NCBI GenBank assembly: GCA_944321185.1
Contig: CALUKH010000001.1
Coordinates: forward strand, 118,896-182,895
Direction: 5' to 3'
Source of the DNA: an uncultured Alistipes sp.
Lineage (GTDB): Bacteria > Bacteroidota > Bacteroidia > Bacteroidales > Rikenellaceae
Length of the DNA stretch: 64,000 nt
Program-made: the position numbers and the translations under genes
In this document: positions 25,828 through 33,154 of the stretch, one piece after another
Layout: each line of letters starts with the position of its first letter
How positions within the stretch are numbered: the stretch's first letter is position 1
The notes under the pieces: generated by a model
Told to the model about the DNA's origin: nothing
Database searches by the model: none
Seen by the model: only the letters and a program-made list of their open reading frames with translations

Positions 25828-26121
25828 TTGCGTATCGGAGGGGCCGTGGACGGTGCCGATCCGTTCCCCTATTTGGCAGGGGTGGAGTCCGCAGCGGAAG
25901 CCGGTCCGCAAGGATCGGGGGCCGATTCGCTTTGTGTGCTGGCCGGCGCCTCCCGCGAACATCGACATCCGAGGTCAATCCGCGTACCGAAGAGGGCGAG
26001 CGTTTCGAGATTCTCCTCCTCGGCCGAGTGGGGATTGGCGGCTGTTTGTTGGTCGGAAGGGTGTTCCGGGGTGTCGGACCCGTGTGCCGGACGATTCATC
26101 GGTTCTATAATATATAAGTGT
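25828..26121. other. Gene-free stretch after tRNA-Gln
   Basis: No supported gene is seen. A minus-strand frame of 76 codons (25869-26099) starts 22 bases after the GlsB gene. It encodes an Ala/Ser/Pro-rich product with no signal peptide, membrane segment or family resemblance. I treat it as non-coding. Confidence 0.5.
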
Positions 26122-26379
26122 CTATTTTGCGTTGCTCTTTTTCCGGGTGACGATCGAGGCGATCCACAGCAACAGGATGGCGCCGATGACGGCCGTGGCC
26201 AGACTGCCGAGTGTCCCGACGGGCACCCAGCCGATGAGCGAAAGGACCCATCCGCCGAGCATTCCGCCGATCAGTCCGACGATGAGGTTGACGAGCAGCC
26301 CCGAACCGCTGCCCTTGACGATGAGGTTGGCGATCCATCCGGCCGCCAGTCCGATGAGAAGATACCAGATAAAATACAT
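26122..26379 (-). CDS. GlsB/YeaQ/YmgE family stress-response membrane protein
   Basis: An 85-residue inner-membrane protein made of three hydrophobic segments with glycine-rich turns (GLAAGWIANLIVKGSGSGLL, then GLIGGMLGGWVLSLIGW, then the last helix and a basic KKSNAK tail). This is the 'transglycosylase-associated' family, induced by envelope or general stress in other bacteria, of unknown biochemical role. Normal length. Monocistronic by appearance; no clear promoter box was found upstream. Confidence 0.88.
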   Translation of the reverse strand: MYFIWYLLIGLAAGWIANLIVKGSGSGLLVNLIVGLIGGMLGGWVLSLIGWVPVGTLGSLATAVIGAILLLWIASIVTRKKSNAK

Positions 26380-26512
26380 GGCTGTTCAAGATTTGATTCC
26401 TGTGCGAGGGATGCAAAATCCGTTCCGAAGCGAACGAACAGCCATGGGCCCGTGGTAATCGGACCGGACGGCGGGCAGTCCGGCGTCGCACGGACAGCCG
26501 TCAGGGGTCGGA

Positions 26513-26761
26513 TCAGAATCCGAGCTTCAGCGCCCGGGCCAGCTGATCGGGACAGGAGGTTCCCTTGCCGTGGCAGTCGATGCCCTCCAGACGGGCGATT
26601 ACCTCCTCGACCTTCATGCCGCGGACTAGCGAGGCGACCCCTTTTGTATTCCCGTCGCAGCCACCCGTGAAGACCACCTTGCGGACGATGCCGTCCTCGA
26701 TCTCGATGTCGATCTGCCGCGAGCAGGTTCCCTGACAGCGGTGGGTGATTTTCTGAATCAT
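26513..26761 (-). CDS. TSCPD domain protein (TIGR03905 type)
   Basis: An 82-residue protein that is essentially one TSCPD domain. It has Cys residues in ITHRCQGTCSRQ, the core VVFTGGCDGNTKGVASLVRGM, and GIDCHGKGTSCPDQLARAL at the C-terminus. The same domain occurs in ribonucleotide reductases, but the stand-alone form has no proven role; the cysteines suggest metal or redox chemistry. I use the ATG at 26761; the longer frame enters the promoter. It shares a 113-base intergenic region with the divergent galM gene. Confidence 0.85.
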   Translation of the reverse strand: MIQKITHRCQGTCSRQIDIEIEDGIVRKVVFTGGCDGNTKGVASLVRGMKVEEVIARLEGIDCHGKGTSCPDQLARALKLGF

Positions 26762-26788
26762 GTCTCTTCTAGTTTTTTGTTTGCGGCG

Positions 26789-26820
26789 CAAAGATACGAA
26801 AGCGAATTGTTTCCGCAAAC
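26789..26820 (-). promoter_or_regulatory. Promoter of the TSCPD gene
   Basis: On the minus strand TTTG (26817-26820), 20 bases, then TATCTTTG (26789-26796). It lies back-to-back with the galM promoter. Confidence 0.75.
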
Positions 26821-26840
26821 CGATAAAATGGCTATCTTTG
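26808..26840 (+). promoter_or_regulatory. Promoter of galM
   Basis: TATCTTTG (26833-26840) is preceded by TTG (26808-26810) at 22 bases. Transcription should start about 28 bases before the galM ATG. The -33 parts of this and the opposing promoter overlap, so the two may compete for polymerase. Confidence 0.65.
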
Positions 26841-26874
26841 TTACTGTGAAAAAACCTTAAAAACAAACTGACTT

Positions 26875-27999
26875 ATGAAAATGATGGGAATTGGGGCCGT
26901 GGCGATGCTTTTGACGGCATGCTGCGGCCAACCTGAATCGACGGTCCAGCTGCTGGATGCCGGGGCCTTCACCCAGACGGTCGACGGGAAACCGGTGACG
27001 CTCTACACGCTGCGGAACGGCGATCTGACGATGCAGGTCACCAACTTCGGCGCACGTGTCGTCTCGTTGTGGACCCCCGACCGCGAGGGTAAATCCGAGG
27101 ATGTGGTACTGGGCTACGAGACGCTCGACCGCTATCTGAACAACAAGGGCGAACGCTTCCTGGGGGCTGCGCTGGGTCGCTATGCCAACCGCATTGCCGA
27201 TGGACACTTCACGCTCGACGGCAAGGAGTACACCCTTCCGCTCAACGACAACGGACGTACGCTGCACGGTGGTGTGAAGGGCTTCGACAGCGTGGTGTGG
27301 GACGTGGAGTTCTCGAACGACACGACGATCGTCTTCCGCTACCGTTCGGTGGACGGCGAGGAGGGCTTCCCGGGCAACCTCGACGTGGTGATGACCTATA
27401 CGCTGACTCCGCAGGATGAGTTCCGCATCGACTATCAGGCGCTGACCGATGCTCCGACGGTGGTGAATCTTTCGCACCATTCGTTCTTCAACCTCAAGGG
27501 CGAGGGCAACGGCACGATCCTCGACAATGAACTCTGGATCAAGGCCGATTCGATGACGCCCGTCCAGGCGAACCTGATTCCGACGGGCGAGATCACGCCG
27601 GTCGAGGGGACGCCGTTCGATTTCCGCAAGCCGACGGCCATCGGTGCACGCATCGACGTCGACAACGAGCAGCTGAAGAATGGCCGCGGTTACGACCACA
27701 ACTGGGTATTGAGCCGCGAGGGTGACGGTGTCGAACTGGTGGCTTCGCTCTACGAGCCGACGACGGGACGTGTGCTGGAGGTGCTGACCGATCAGCCCGG
27801 ACTGCAGTTCTACAGCGGCAACTTCTTCGACGGCAAGAGCATGGGCAAATACGGACGTCCGCAGGCGTGGCGTGAGTCGGTGGCCCTCGAGACGCAGCAT
27901 TTCCCCGACAGCCCGAACCATCCGAACTTCCCCTCGACGCGTCTGGATCCCGACCAGATCTACAACCATACGTGTATCTATCGCTTCTCGGCACGATAG
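26875..27999 (+). CDS. galM: Aldose 1-epimerase (galactose mutarotase), lipoprotein
   Basis: Interconverts alpha and beta anomers of galactose or related aldoses. The 374-residue protein has a short hydrophobic start with MLLTACCG, a lipobox-like sequence that would place it at the periplasmic side. The catalytic domain shows GRYANRI, His131 (TLHGGVKGF), His201/His202 (LSHHSFFNL) and the general base Glu339 (ALETQHFPD), so active-site residues are intact. Normal length. Monocistronic, with its own promoter and a terminator at 28046. A periplasmic location is inferred from the signal only. Confidence 0.92.
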   Translation: MKMMGIGAVAMLLTACCGQPESTVQLLDAGAFTQTVDGKPVTLYTLRNGDLTMQVTNFGARVVSLWTPDREGKSEDVVLGYETLDRYLNNKGERFLGAALGRYANRIADGHFTLDGKEYTLPLNDNGRTLHGGVKGFDSVVWDVEFSNDTTIVFRYRSVDGEEGFPGNLDVVMTYTLTPQDEFRIDYQALTDAPTVVNLSHHSFFNLKGEGNGTILDNELWIKADSMTPVQANLIPTGEITPVEGTPFDFRKPTAIGARIDVDNEQLKNGRGYDHNWVLSREGDGVELVASLYEPTTGRVLEVLTDQPGLQFYSGNFFDGKSMGKYGRPQAWRESVALETQHFPDSPNHPNFPSTRLDPDQIYNHTCIYRFSAR

Positions 28000-28045
28000 A
28001 GCCGGAGTGCATGACGCTGCCTGCCGCGGGCCTGCGTCACGAAAC

Positions 28046-28084
28046 AAAAAGAGAGCTGCAGACCTTCCTGCAGCTCTCTTTTTG
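28046..28084. terminator. Bidirectional terminator between galM and yajC
   Basis: A 16-bp perfect stem with arms at 28046-28061 and 28069-28084, A-run on one side and T-run on the other, lies between convergent genes. Confidence 0.9.
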
Positions 28085-28101
28085 GTGATATGGATCGCGG
28101 G

Positions 28102-28428
28102 TTACTGACGCTGGAGATCCGAGTTGTCGGCCACGACCATGTTCTTGTCGATGCGGAGCGTGACGTTGCTGTCGACCTCGATCAGCAGGGTATTCTCCTT
28201 GATCTCCTTGACGGTTCCGTAGATACCGCCGGCGGTGATGATCTTGTCGCCCTTTTTGAGGCCGTCGCGGAAGGCCTGCATCTGTTTGCGGCGTTTGGCT
28301 TCGGGGCGCCACATGAAGAGCCAGAGGACCAGCACCATCAGGACGATCATGATGATGAAGCTGTACTGCTGCATGAAGGTGGGGTTCTCGGCGGGGTTGA
28401 TCGGGGGAGTTTGAAGGAATTCAATCAT
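28102..28428 (-). CDS. yajC: Preprotein translocase subunit YajC
   Basis: A 108-residue single-span inner-membrane protein of the SecDF-YajC complex, which helps protein export. One transmembrane helix (about 22-42, FIIMIVLMVLVLWLFMW) precedes the conserved RPEAKRRKQMQ and LKKGDKIITAGGIYGTVKEI block. Normal length. It lies downstream of nusB and a DUF1573 gene on the same strand but has its own good promoter at 28484-28513, so it can be expressed separately. Confidence 0.93.
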   Translation of the reverse strand: MIEFLQTPPINPAENPTFMQQYSFIIMIVLMVLVLWLFMWRPEAKRRKQMQAFRDGLKKGDKIITAGGIYGTVKEIKENTLLIEVDSNVTLRIDKNMVVADNSDLQRQ

Positions 28429-28483
28429 AACGGTTATTCGGTTTTTAAGTGAAAATTTCGGATGTTTGGAAAACTTAACGCGA

Positions 28484-28513
28484 CAAAGATAGAAAATATT
28501 GTCGAAAAAACAA
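28484..28513 (-). promoter_or_regulatory. Promoter of yajC
   Basis: On the minus strand TTG (28511-28513), 19 bases, then TATCTTTG (28484-28491). It lies in the 89-base gap after the DUF1573 gene and predicts a leader of about 50 bases. Confidence 0.7.
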
Positions 28514-28517
28514 GGAT

Positions 28518-29042
28518 TTATTCGATGTCGGCCTCGACGAAGAGTCGCAGCGGACGGGCGGCTCCGGCGAAGAAGAGATCCATGCGTTTGAGCTGCCAGC
28601 CGAATTCGCCGCGGGAGTCGAAGGTCATCTCCATCGTACGGGTTTCGGCGGGTGCAATGGGCTGAACGTCATGACTGAGCGAGATGCATCCGCAGCTGCG
28701 TTGGGTGGAGAGCAGGACGACGGGTTTGGCGGTGGCGTTTTCGATGCGGAAGCGCAGGACGGCGATTTCGCCCGAGCCGAGGCGTCCGAAGCGGATGGTA
28801 TCCGTTCCGCCGTGGACAAGCATCGAATCCGTAAGGGCAATGATCAGGCCCTTGTGCGGGGTTTTCGAGGACGACGGGGCCGCAGTGCCGGGAGCAGCGG
28901 CCCCGTTTGCGGAACCAACGGCTTCGGACGCGGCATCCATTCCCGCCTGGGTGCGTCGGGTGTTGTTCGGACCGCAGGCCGAGATAAGGGCCGGGAGCAG
29001 TCCGGCGATGAGGATCCGCCTCAGGATACGAAGTGCTTGCAT
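28518..29042 (-). CDS. DUF1573 lipoprotein
   Basis: A 174-residue lipoprotein (lipobox LISAC, Cys23). A low-complexity Ala/Gly/Ser linker (35-60) leads to one DUF1573 Ig-like domain, with the family pattern FRIENATAKPVVLLSTQRSC ending in CGC and, later, MEMTFDSRGEFGWQLKRMDLFF. Function unknown. It sits 19 bases after nusB, and DUF1573 genes next to nusB and yajC are a recurring Bacteroidota arrangement as far as I recall. It is a smaller relative of the DUF1573 protein at 7116-7949. Confidence 0.82.
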   Translation of the reverse strand: MQALRILRRILIAGLLPALISACGPNNTRRTQAGMDAASEAVGSANGAAAPGTAAPSSSKTPHKGLIIALTDSMLVHGGTDTIRFGRLGSGEIAVLRFRIENATAKPVVLLSTQRSCGCISLSHDVQPIAPAETRTMEMTFDSRGEFGWQLKRMDLFFAGAARPLRLFVEADIE

Positions 29043-29061
29043 GGCGGCTGAAGGAGGGGTG

Positions 29062-29997
29062 TCAGATCAGCCCGCGGCCGGCCTTCTTGATGCGGCCCTC
29101 TTCGGTCAGCGAGGCGACGATCTTGTCCAGCACGCCGTTGATGAAGGTGCTGCTGCCGGGCGTGGAGTAGTACTTCGAGATCTCGATCCACTCGTCGAGG
29201 GTCACCTTGACGGGGATCGACGGGAAGGTGGTCAACTCGGCCATGGCCGTGCCGATGATGAGGTTGTCCATGAAGACGATGCGGTCGACGTCCCAGTTCG
29301 AGGTGAACTTTTCGATGTAGTCCTGATAGGCGTTGTAGTTGACCAGGGCCTTTTCGAAGAGCGTCTTGACGAATTCGGGATCCTCCTCGCTCTTGAACTT
29401 GGGCGGGACGCGGATTTCGGTATGCGAGGCGCGCAGGCCGGCCAGCGTGCGCAGGATCATCATCAGGATGTAGGGCAGGTCATCGCTCCAGAGCAGCGAG
29501 ATCTCCTCGAGGGCCTCCTCCAGGGCATCGCACTCTTCGAGGCTCTTGAAGAACTCCTCGACCAGATGTTTGTCCTCCTCGAACGAGCGGCCTTCGTGCT
29601 GCATATACTCCTTGTAGTAGTCGCTCTCGACGAGCTGCGCGTGGAGCGTTCGGATCAGTTCGGGATACTGTCCCCAGCCGAGTTTGCGGGCGGCGATACG
29701 GTCATTGACGGCGTCGCTGTTGGCGATGATTCGGATGACGGCGTTATCGACGAATTTGGTATTTGGGTTGAGGTCCTCGAAGGTGGGGAGTTTCTTCTGC
29801 CGGGCGATTTCGATCCGCTGTTCGGCGTAACGGGCGACCTCTACGGGGAGGACGAGGATCTGGAAATAGAGGTCGTAGGCCTTGTCCACGGAGGCCATCA
29901 GCGTCTTTTCCGAAGCCATCATGTTGTCGGCACCCGACTTGATGTGTGCGAAGAGGGCCTTGATGACCTTGATGCGGAGTAATCTTCTGCTCAACAT
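29062..29997 (-). CDS. nusB: Transcription antitermination factor NusB, long form
   Basis: RNA-binding protein of the rRNA antitermination complex. The 311 residues are about twice the E. coli protein. The NusB fold is in the C-terminal half (DVDRIVFMDNLIIGTAMAEL, then IPVKVTLDEWIEISKYYSTPGSSTFINGVLD). The start MLSRRLLRIKVIKALFAHIKSG is as usual in Bacteroidota NusB, and the extra N-terminal half is also common there. I chose 29997; the longer frame continues through the divergent promoter region. First gene of nusB-DUF1573-yajC. Confidence 0.92.
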   Translation of the reverse strand: MLSRRLLRIKVIKALFAHIKSGADNMMASEKTLMASVDKAYDLYFQILVLPVEVARYAEQRIEIARQKKLPTFEDLNPNTKFVDNAVIRIIANSDAVNDRIAARKLGWGQYPELIRTLHAQLVESDYYKEYMQHEGRSFEEDKHLVEEFFKSLEECDALEEALEEISLLWSDDLPYILMMILRTLAGLRASHTEIRVPPKFKSEEDPEFVKTLFEKALVNYNAYQDYIEKFTSNWDVDRIVFMDNLIIGTAMAELTTFPSIPVKVTLDEWIEISKYYSTPGSSTFINGVLDKIVASLTEEGRIKKAGRGLI

Positions 29998-30021
29998 ATA
30001 TAGAACGATGTTTTTCGGGCG

Positions 30022-30029
30022 CAAAGGTA
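30022..30029 (-). promoter_or_regulatory. -7 box of nusB
   Basis: TACCTTTG on the minus strand lies 24 bases before the nusB ATG. No clear -33 TTTG at the usual distance. Confidence 0.45.
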
Positions 30030-30071
30030 GTGAAAAGGGGGCAAAAAATGAAAAATTTCGCATTAAATTCC

Positions 30072-30079
30072 TAATTTTG
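30072..30079 (+). promoter_or_regulatory. -7 box directly before the flavoprotein start codon
   Basis: TAATTTTG ends 6 bases before the ATG at 30086. Bacteroidota transcripts start about 6-7 bases after this box, so the mRNA may begin at the start codon. Confidence 0.5.
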
Positions 30080-30085
30080 CACCGT

Positions 30086-31360
30086 ATGGAACAGAATGAA
30101 GAAAAACAGTCGTACGACGTGATTGTCGTTGGGGCGGGCGCCGCGGGGCTGATGGCCGCGGGCACGGCGGCACAGAACGGCCACCGGGTGCTGCTGCTCG
30201 AGAAGATGGAGAAGTCGGGCCGCAAGGTCCGCATCACGGGCAAGGGCCGCTGCAACGTGACCAATGCGCGGCCGGCCGAGGAGTTCGCCTCGCAGGTGAG
30301 GACCAACGCGGAGTTCTTCGCACCGGCCTTTGCGGCGTTCAACAACCGGGCGACGATCCGCTTTTTCGAGCGCCGCGGGGTGAAACTCGAGATCGAACGC
30401 GGCGAGCGGGTCTTCCCGAAGAGCGGCAAGGCGTGGGACATCGCCAATGCCCTGCTGGACTATTGCGTCGACAACGGCGTGAAGATCCTTTATGATACGC
30501 GCGTGACGGGGATCCTGACCCTTGCCGGGCGGGTCTTCGGCGTGAAATACATCAACAAGCGGGGCTTCGAACGCAAGGAGGAGGCTCCGCAGGTGATCCT
30601 GGCCACGGGCGGCGTGTCGTATCCGGCCACGGGCTCGACGGGCGACGGCTATGCCTTTGCCGCCGATCTGGGCCACACGATCGAACCGCTGCGTCCGTCG
30701 CTCACGCCGCTGGTGACGTCGCATCCGCAGGTGCGCTACCTCCACAAGCTGTTGCTGCGCAACGTCCGCGCCACGCTGTACGTCGACAATCAGCCCGTGC
30801 GCGAGGAGTTCGGCGAACTGGGCTTCTCGGAGCGCGGCATCGAAGGGGCCGTGGCGCTGCGCATGAGCCGCGATGCGGTCGATGCACTGATCGACGGCCA
30901 TCGTGTGAAACTGGTCGTCGATCTCAAGCCGGCCCTCACCGAGGAGCAGCTGCGCGACCGCATCGCCCGTGAACGGGCCGAGATGGCTCCGACGGAGTTT
31001 TTCGGCGAACTGCTCCGCAAGCTGGTTCCGCAACCGATGGTGCAGCCCCTGGCTCACGAAATAGACATCCACACGAAGGACTACGTCTCGAAGATCACCG
31101 ACGAACAGGTGACGCGTCTGATCCGCACGCTCAAGGGGTTGACGTTCCCCATTTCGGACTATGCCCCGTTCGAGTATGCCGTGACGACGGCCGGCGGCGT
31201 GCGCTGCGACGAGGTGAATCCGCAGACGATGGAGTCGCTGAAGGTTCCGGGGCTCTACCTGGCGGGCGAGGTGCTGGATCTGGATGCCAATACGGGCGGC
31301 TACAACCTCCAGATCGCCTTCTCGACGGGACGTCTGGCCGGACAACTCAAAAAGCGATAG
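30086..31360 (+). CDS. HI0933-family FAD-dependent oxidoreductase
   Basis: A 424-residue cytoplasmic flavoprotein of the HI0933/YhiN type. The dinucleotide-binding motif VVGAGAAGLMAAG (residues 14-26) is followed by KMEKSGRKVRITGKGRCNVTN in two parts, the family hallmark. It has ATGGVSYPATGSTGDGY in the middle and YNLQIAFSTGRLAG at the end. Physiological substrate unknown. The ATG at 30086 fits the family start; longer frames overlap the nusB promoter. First gene of a three-gene unit with the methyltransferase-like and cobalamin adenosyltransferase genes. Confidence 0.92.
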   Translation: MEQNEEKQSYDVIVVGAGAAGLMAAGTAAQNGHRVLLLEKMEKSGRKVRITGKGRCNVTNARPAEEFASQVRTNAEFFAPAFAAFNNRATIRFFERRGVKLEIERGERVFPKSGKAWDIANALLDYCVDNGVKILYDTRVTGILTLAGRVFGVKYINKRGFERKEEAPQVILATGGVSYPATGSTGDGYAFAADLGHTIEPLRPSLTPLVTSHPQVRYLHKLLLRNVRATLYVDNQPVREEFGELGFSERGIEGAVALRMSRDAVDALIDGHRVKLVVDLKPALTEEQLRDRIARERAEMAPTEFFGELLRKLVPQPMVQPLAHEIDIHTKDYVSKITDEQVTRLIRTLKGLTFPISDYAPFEYAVTTAGGVRCDEVNPQTMESLKVPGLYLAGEVLDLDANTGGYNLQIAFSTGRLAGQLKKR

Positions 31361-31364
31361 ATCG

Positions 31365-31877
31365 ATGAAACTCACCGGACACCGTTTGTCGTTGCACCTT
31401 CCGCGGCGGATGGCCGAACTGCGCAACCGCTTGTCGCGTGCCCGCTATTTTCGGGGACACGGGGTTCATTCGCCGTTTGTCTACGACATCGTGCGGGAGG
31501 TGTTCATGCGCCGCGAACTGCTGGACGGTGACCGGCGGCTCTACGAGACGCTGTTGTCGGCGGGCATTCCGCACCGGCGGGCCGTGCAGTTGCAGAATCT
31601 GGCGATTCATTGCGGCTATGTGAGCTTCGGCATGAATCGTGCGGATGCGGATCTGTGCATCGCCACGCGTGATCTGCCGCGTGCCGAGACGCTGGCGCTG
31701 GTGCGTGCGGCCGCTGCCGGGGGCCATACCGTGGCGGTGATGTCGCCCTACGACGGACGCGAACGGCAGGCGCTGTGTGCGCAGATCGTGGCGGGCCATC
31801 GCTCGACGACGGTCGACAACCGGGCCTACCTGCTGATATTCAACAATTATTTACCGAAACAACATTTCCGGATATGA
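31365..31877 (+). CDS. Shortened methyltransferase-like protein
   Basis: A 170-residue cytoplasmic protein. The N-terminal part RARYFRGHGVHSPFVYDIVREVF is the start typical of a Bacteroidota SAM-dependent methyltransferase-like family of about 240 residues. The C-terminal STTVDNRAYLLIFNNYLPKQHFRI resembles that family's end (ID-x(4)-G-L-x-F-F-x(6)-F). The expected SAM-binding glycine motif between them (E/D-x-G-x-G-x-G) is absent and the middle is short. I infer an internally degenerated, probably non-catalytic relative. It starts 4 bases after the flavoprotein and overlaps the next gene by 4 bases (ATGA). Confidence 0.68.
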   Translation: MKLTGHRLSLHLPRRMAELRNRLSRARYFRGHGVHSPFVYDIVREVFMRRELLDGDRRLYETLLSAGIPHRRAVQLQNLAIHCGYVSFGMNRADADLCIATRDLPRAETLALVRAAAAGGHTVAVMSPYDGRERQALCAQIVAGHRSTTVDNRAYLLIFNNYLPKQHFRI

Positions 31878-32425
31878 AAGTATATACGAAGACGGGCGAT
31901 CGGGGCGAGACCTCGCTCATTGGCGGGCAGAGGGTCCCGAAGAGCGACGAACGGGTCGAAGCCTACGGTACGGTGGATGAACTGGCGGCCTTTACGGCGC
32001 TGCTGAACGACCATCTGCGCGAGGATGACGCACTGGCCGGGACGGTCGATGACCTGAACCGGATCCTTTCGCGACTGATGACGGTCGAGGCACTGCTGGC
32101 GGCCGACGAGCAGGGACGACGCAAACTCTCTCCGCTTCCGGAGGAGGCGGTGGCGTGGCTCGAGGGGCGGATCGACGCCATGCAGGCTGGGCTGACGCCG
32201 ATCGACAAGTTCACGATCCCGGGGGGACACCCGGCCGTATCGTTGAGCCACGTCTGCCGGACGGTTTGCCGGCGGGCGGAGCGTGCGGCGCTGCGGGCCG
32301 ATGCCAAGTATGGGGCGGATGCCTCGGCATTGGTGTGGCTGAACCGTCTGTCGGACTATTTCTACGTCCTGGGGCGTATGCTCACGGCTCACTACGGCGT
32401 GGAGGAGGCGCTCTGGATTCCCTGA
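31874..32425 (+). CDS. Cob(I)yrinic acid a,c-diamide adenosyltransferase (PduO type)
   Basis: Transfers the adenosyl group of ATP to cob(I)alamin, making coenzyme B12. The 183 residues start with KVYTKTGDRGETSLIGG, the PduO-type ATP site. They include VDELAAFTALLND and the C-terminal CRRAERAALRADAKYGADASALVWLNRLSDYFYVLGR, split over the conserved R-x-x-E and N-R-L-S-D motifs. Normal length. The ATG lies in an ATGA overlap with the preceding gene, indicating coupled translation. No B12 riboswitch or other B12 gene is nearby; the enzyme probably supplies methylmalonyl-CoA mutase elsewhere. Confidence 0.92.
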   Translation: MKVYTKTGDRGETSLIGGQRVPKSDERVEAYGTVDELAAFTALLNDHLREDDALAGTVDDLNRILSRLMTVEALLAADEQGRRKLSPLPEEAVAWLEGRIDAMQAGLTPIDKFTIPGGHPAVSLSHVCRTVCRRAERAALRADAKYGADASALVWLNRLSDYFYVLGRMLTAHYGVEEALWIP

Positions 32426-32550
32426 TTGCGTGCGGACTGAATCTTTTTGAGTACTTCTCCGGCACTCTCCCAAAGACGATTCCACGGGTTCCGCGGTCTT
32501 TCTTCGTATTTTGGGACCGAACAGTCTGTTCTGCAATGACGGTTCATACA

Positions 32551-32579
32551 AAAAAGAGCGACCCGCAGGTCGCTCTTTT
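32551..32579. terminator. Bidirectional terminator
   Basis: The stem AAAAAGAGCGACC (32551-32563) with GGTCGCTCTTTT (32568-32579) lies between the convergent adenosyltransferase and DUF2795 genes. Confidence 0.9.
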
Positions 32580-32622
32580 AATTTCTTGCAACATCCTTGT
32601 TTTGAGGTATTTGCCTCCAAAT

Positions 32623-32844
32623 CTAATATTCCTCCTCGTTGAAGAAGAAGTCATCCTTGGAGGGGTAGTCGGGCCAGATGTCCTCGATCGATTCATAGAT
32701 CTCACCCTCGTCCTCGATCTCCTGCAGATTCTCAAGTACCTCCAGCGGAGCACCCGAACGAACGGCATAATCAATCAACTCGTCTTTTGTTGCCGGCCAG
32801 GGAGCGTCTTCGAGCTTCGAAGCCAATTCCAGCGTCCAATACAT
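32623..32844 (-). CDS. DUF2795 family small acidic protein
   Basis: A 73-residue acidic cytoplasmic protein starting MYWTLELASKLEDAPWPATK and containing TKDELIDYAVRSGAPLEVLENLQ, the DUF2795 pattern of a small helical domain. A Glu/Asp-rich tail (WPDYPSKDDFFFNEEEY) follows. Widespread in Bacteroidota, function unknown. Monocistronic, with a good promoter at 32921-32950 and a leader of about 70 bases. Confidence 0.85.
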   Translation of the reverse strand: MYWTLELASKLEDAPWPATKDELIDYAVRSGAPLEVLENLQEIEDEGEIYESIEDIWPDYPSKDDFFFNEEEY

Positions 32845-33154
32845 AGTTATAAAATTTTAAGTTTTTACTAATCAGCAGTTTGGTCACTCATGAGGGGTTG
32901 GGCCCTCTATGATCGAATTGCAAAAGTATAAAAAAAACGAGAAAAACAAAGAAAAATTGCAAATTCTTCCAACAAGTGTATATTGTTCGCTCCGGAGTGG
33001 TGCTGAGCGCCGTTTTCGGTCGATTCGATCCGGCGTCGGGAGTTTGTCGGTGAGCGGAGCGGGAAGATCTTCCGGAGGGGCATACGACAATGAAGGCCAG
33101 GGGACTGGCCCGATGGAGAGGACGCCGATCGGATCGGATCCGGATGTTGGACCG
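32845..33154. other. Intergenic region with promoter and leader of the DUF2795 gene
   Basis: No gene is seen. The left part is AT-rich and carries the DUF2795 promoter plus a possible leader hairpin at about 32887-32912 (TCATGAGGG/CCCTCTATGA). The right part is GC-rich and probably the 3' region of the methyltransferase transcript. Confidence 0.55.
32921..32950 (-). promoter_or_regulatory. Promoter of the DUF2795 gene
   Basis: On the minus strand TTTG (32947-32950), 18 bases, then TACTTTTG (32921-32928), a full promoter match. Confidence 0.75.

Noticed and set aside
25869..26099. 76-codon minus-strand frame after the GlsB gene
   Set aside because: Ala/Ser/Pro-rich product without signal peptide, membrane segment or recognisable domain; no support beyond being open. 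It remains possible as a small gene.
31361..31874. Cobalamin riboswitch for the adenosyltransferase gene
   Set aside because: The gene starts inside an ATGA overlap with its neighbour, leaving no leader; no B12-box-like sequence was seen before the operon either.
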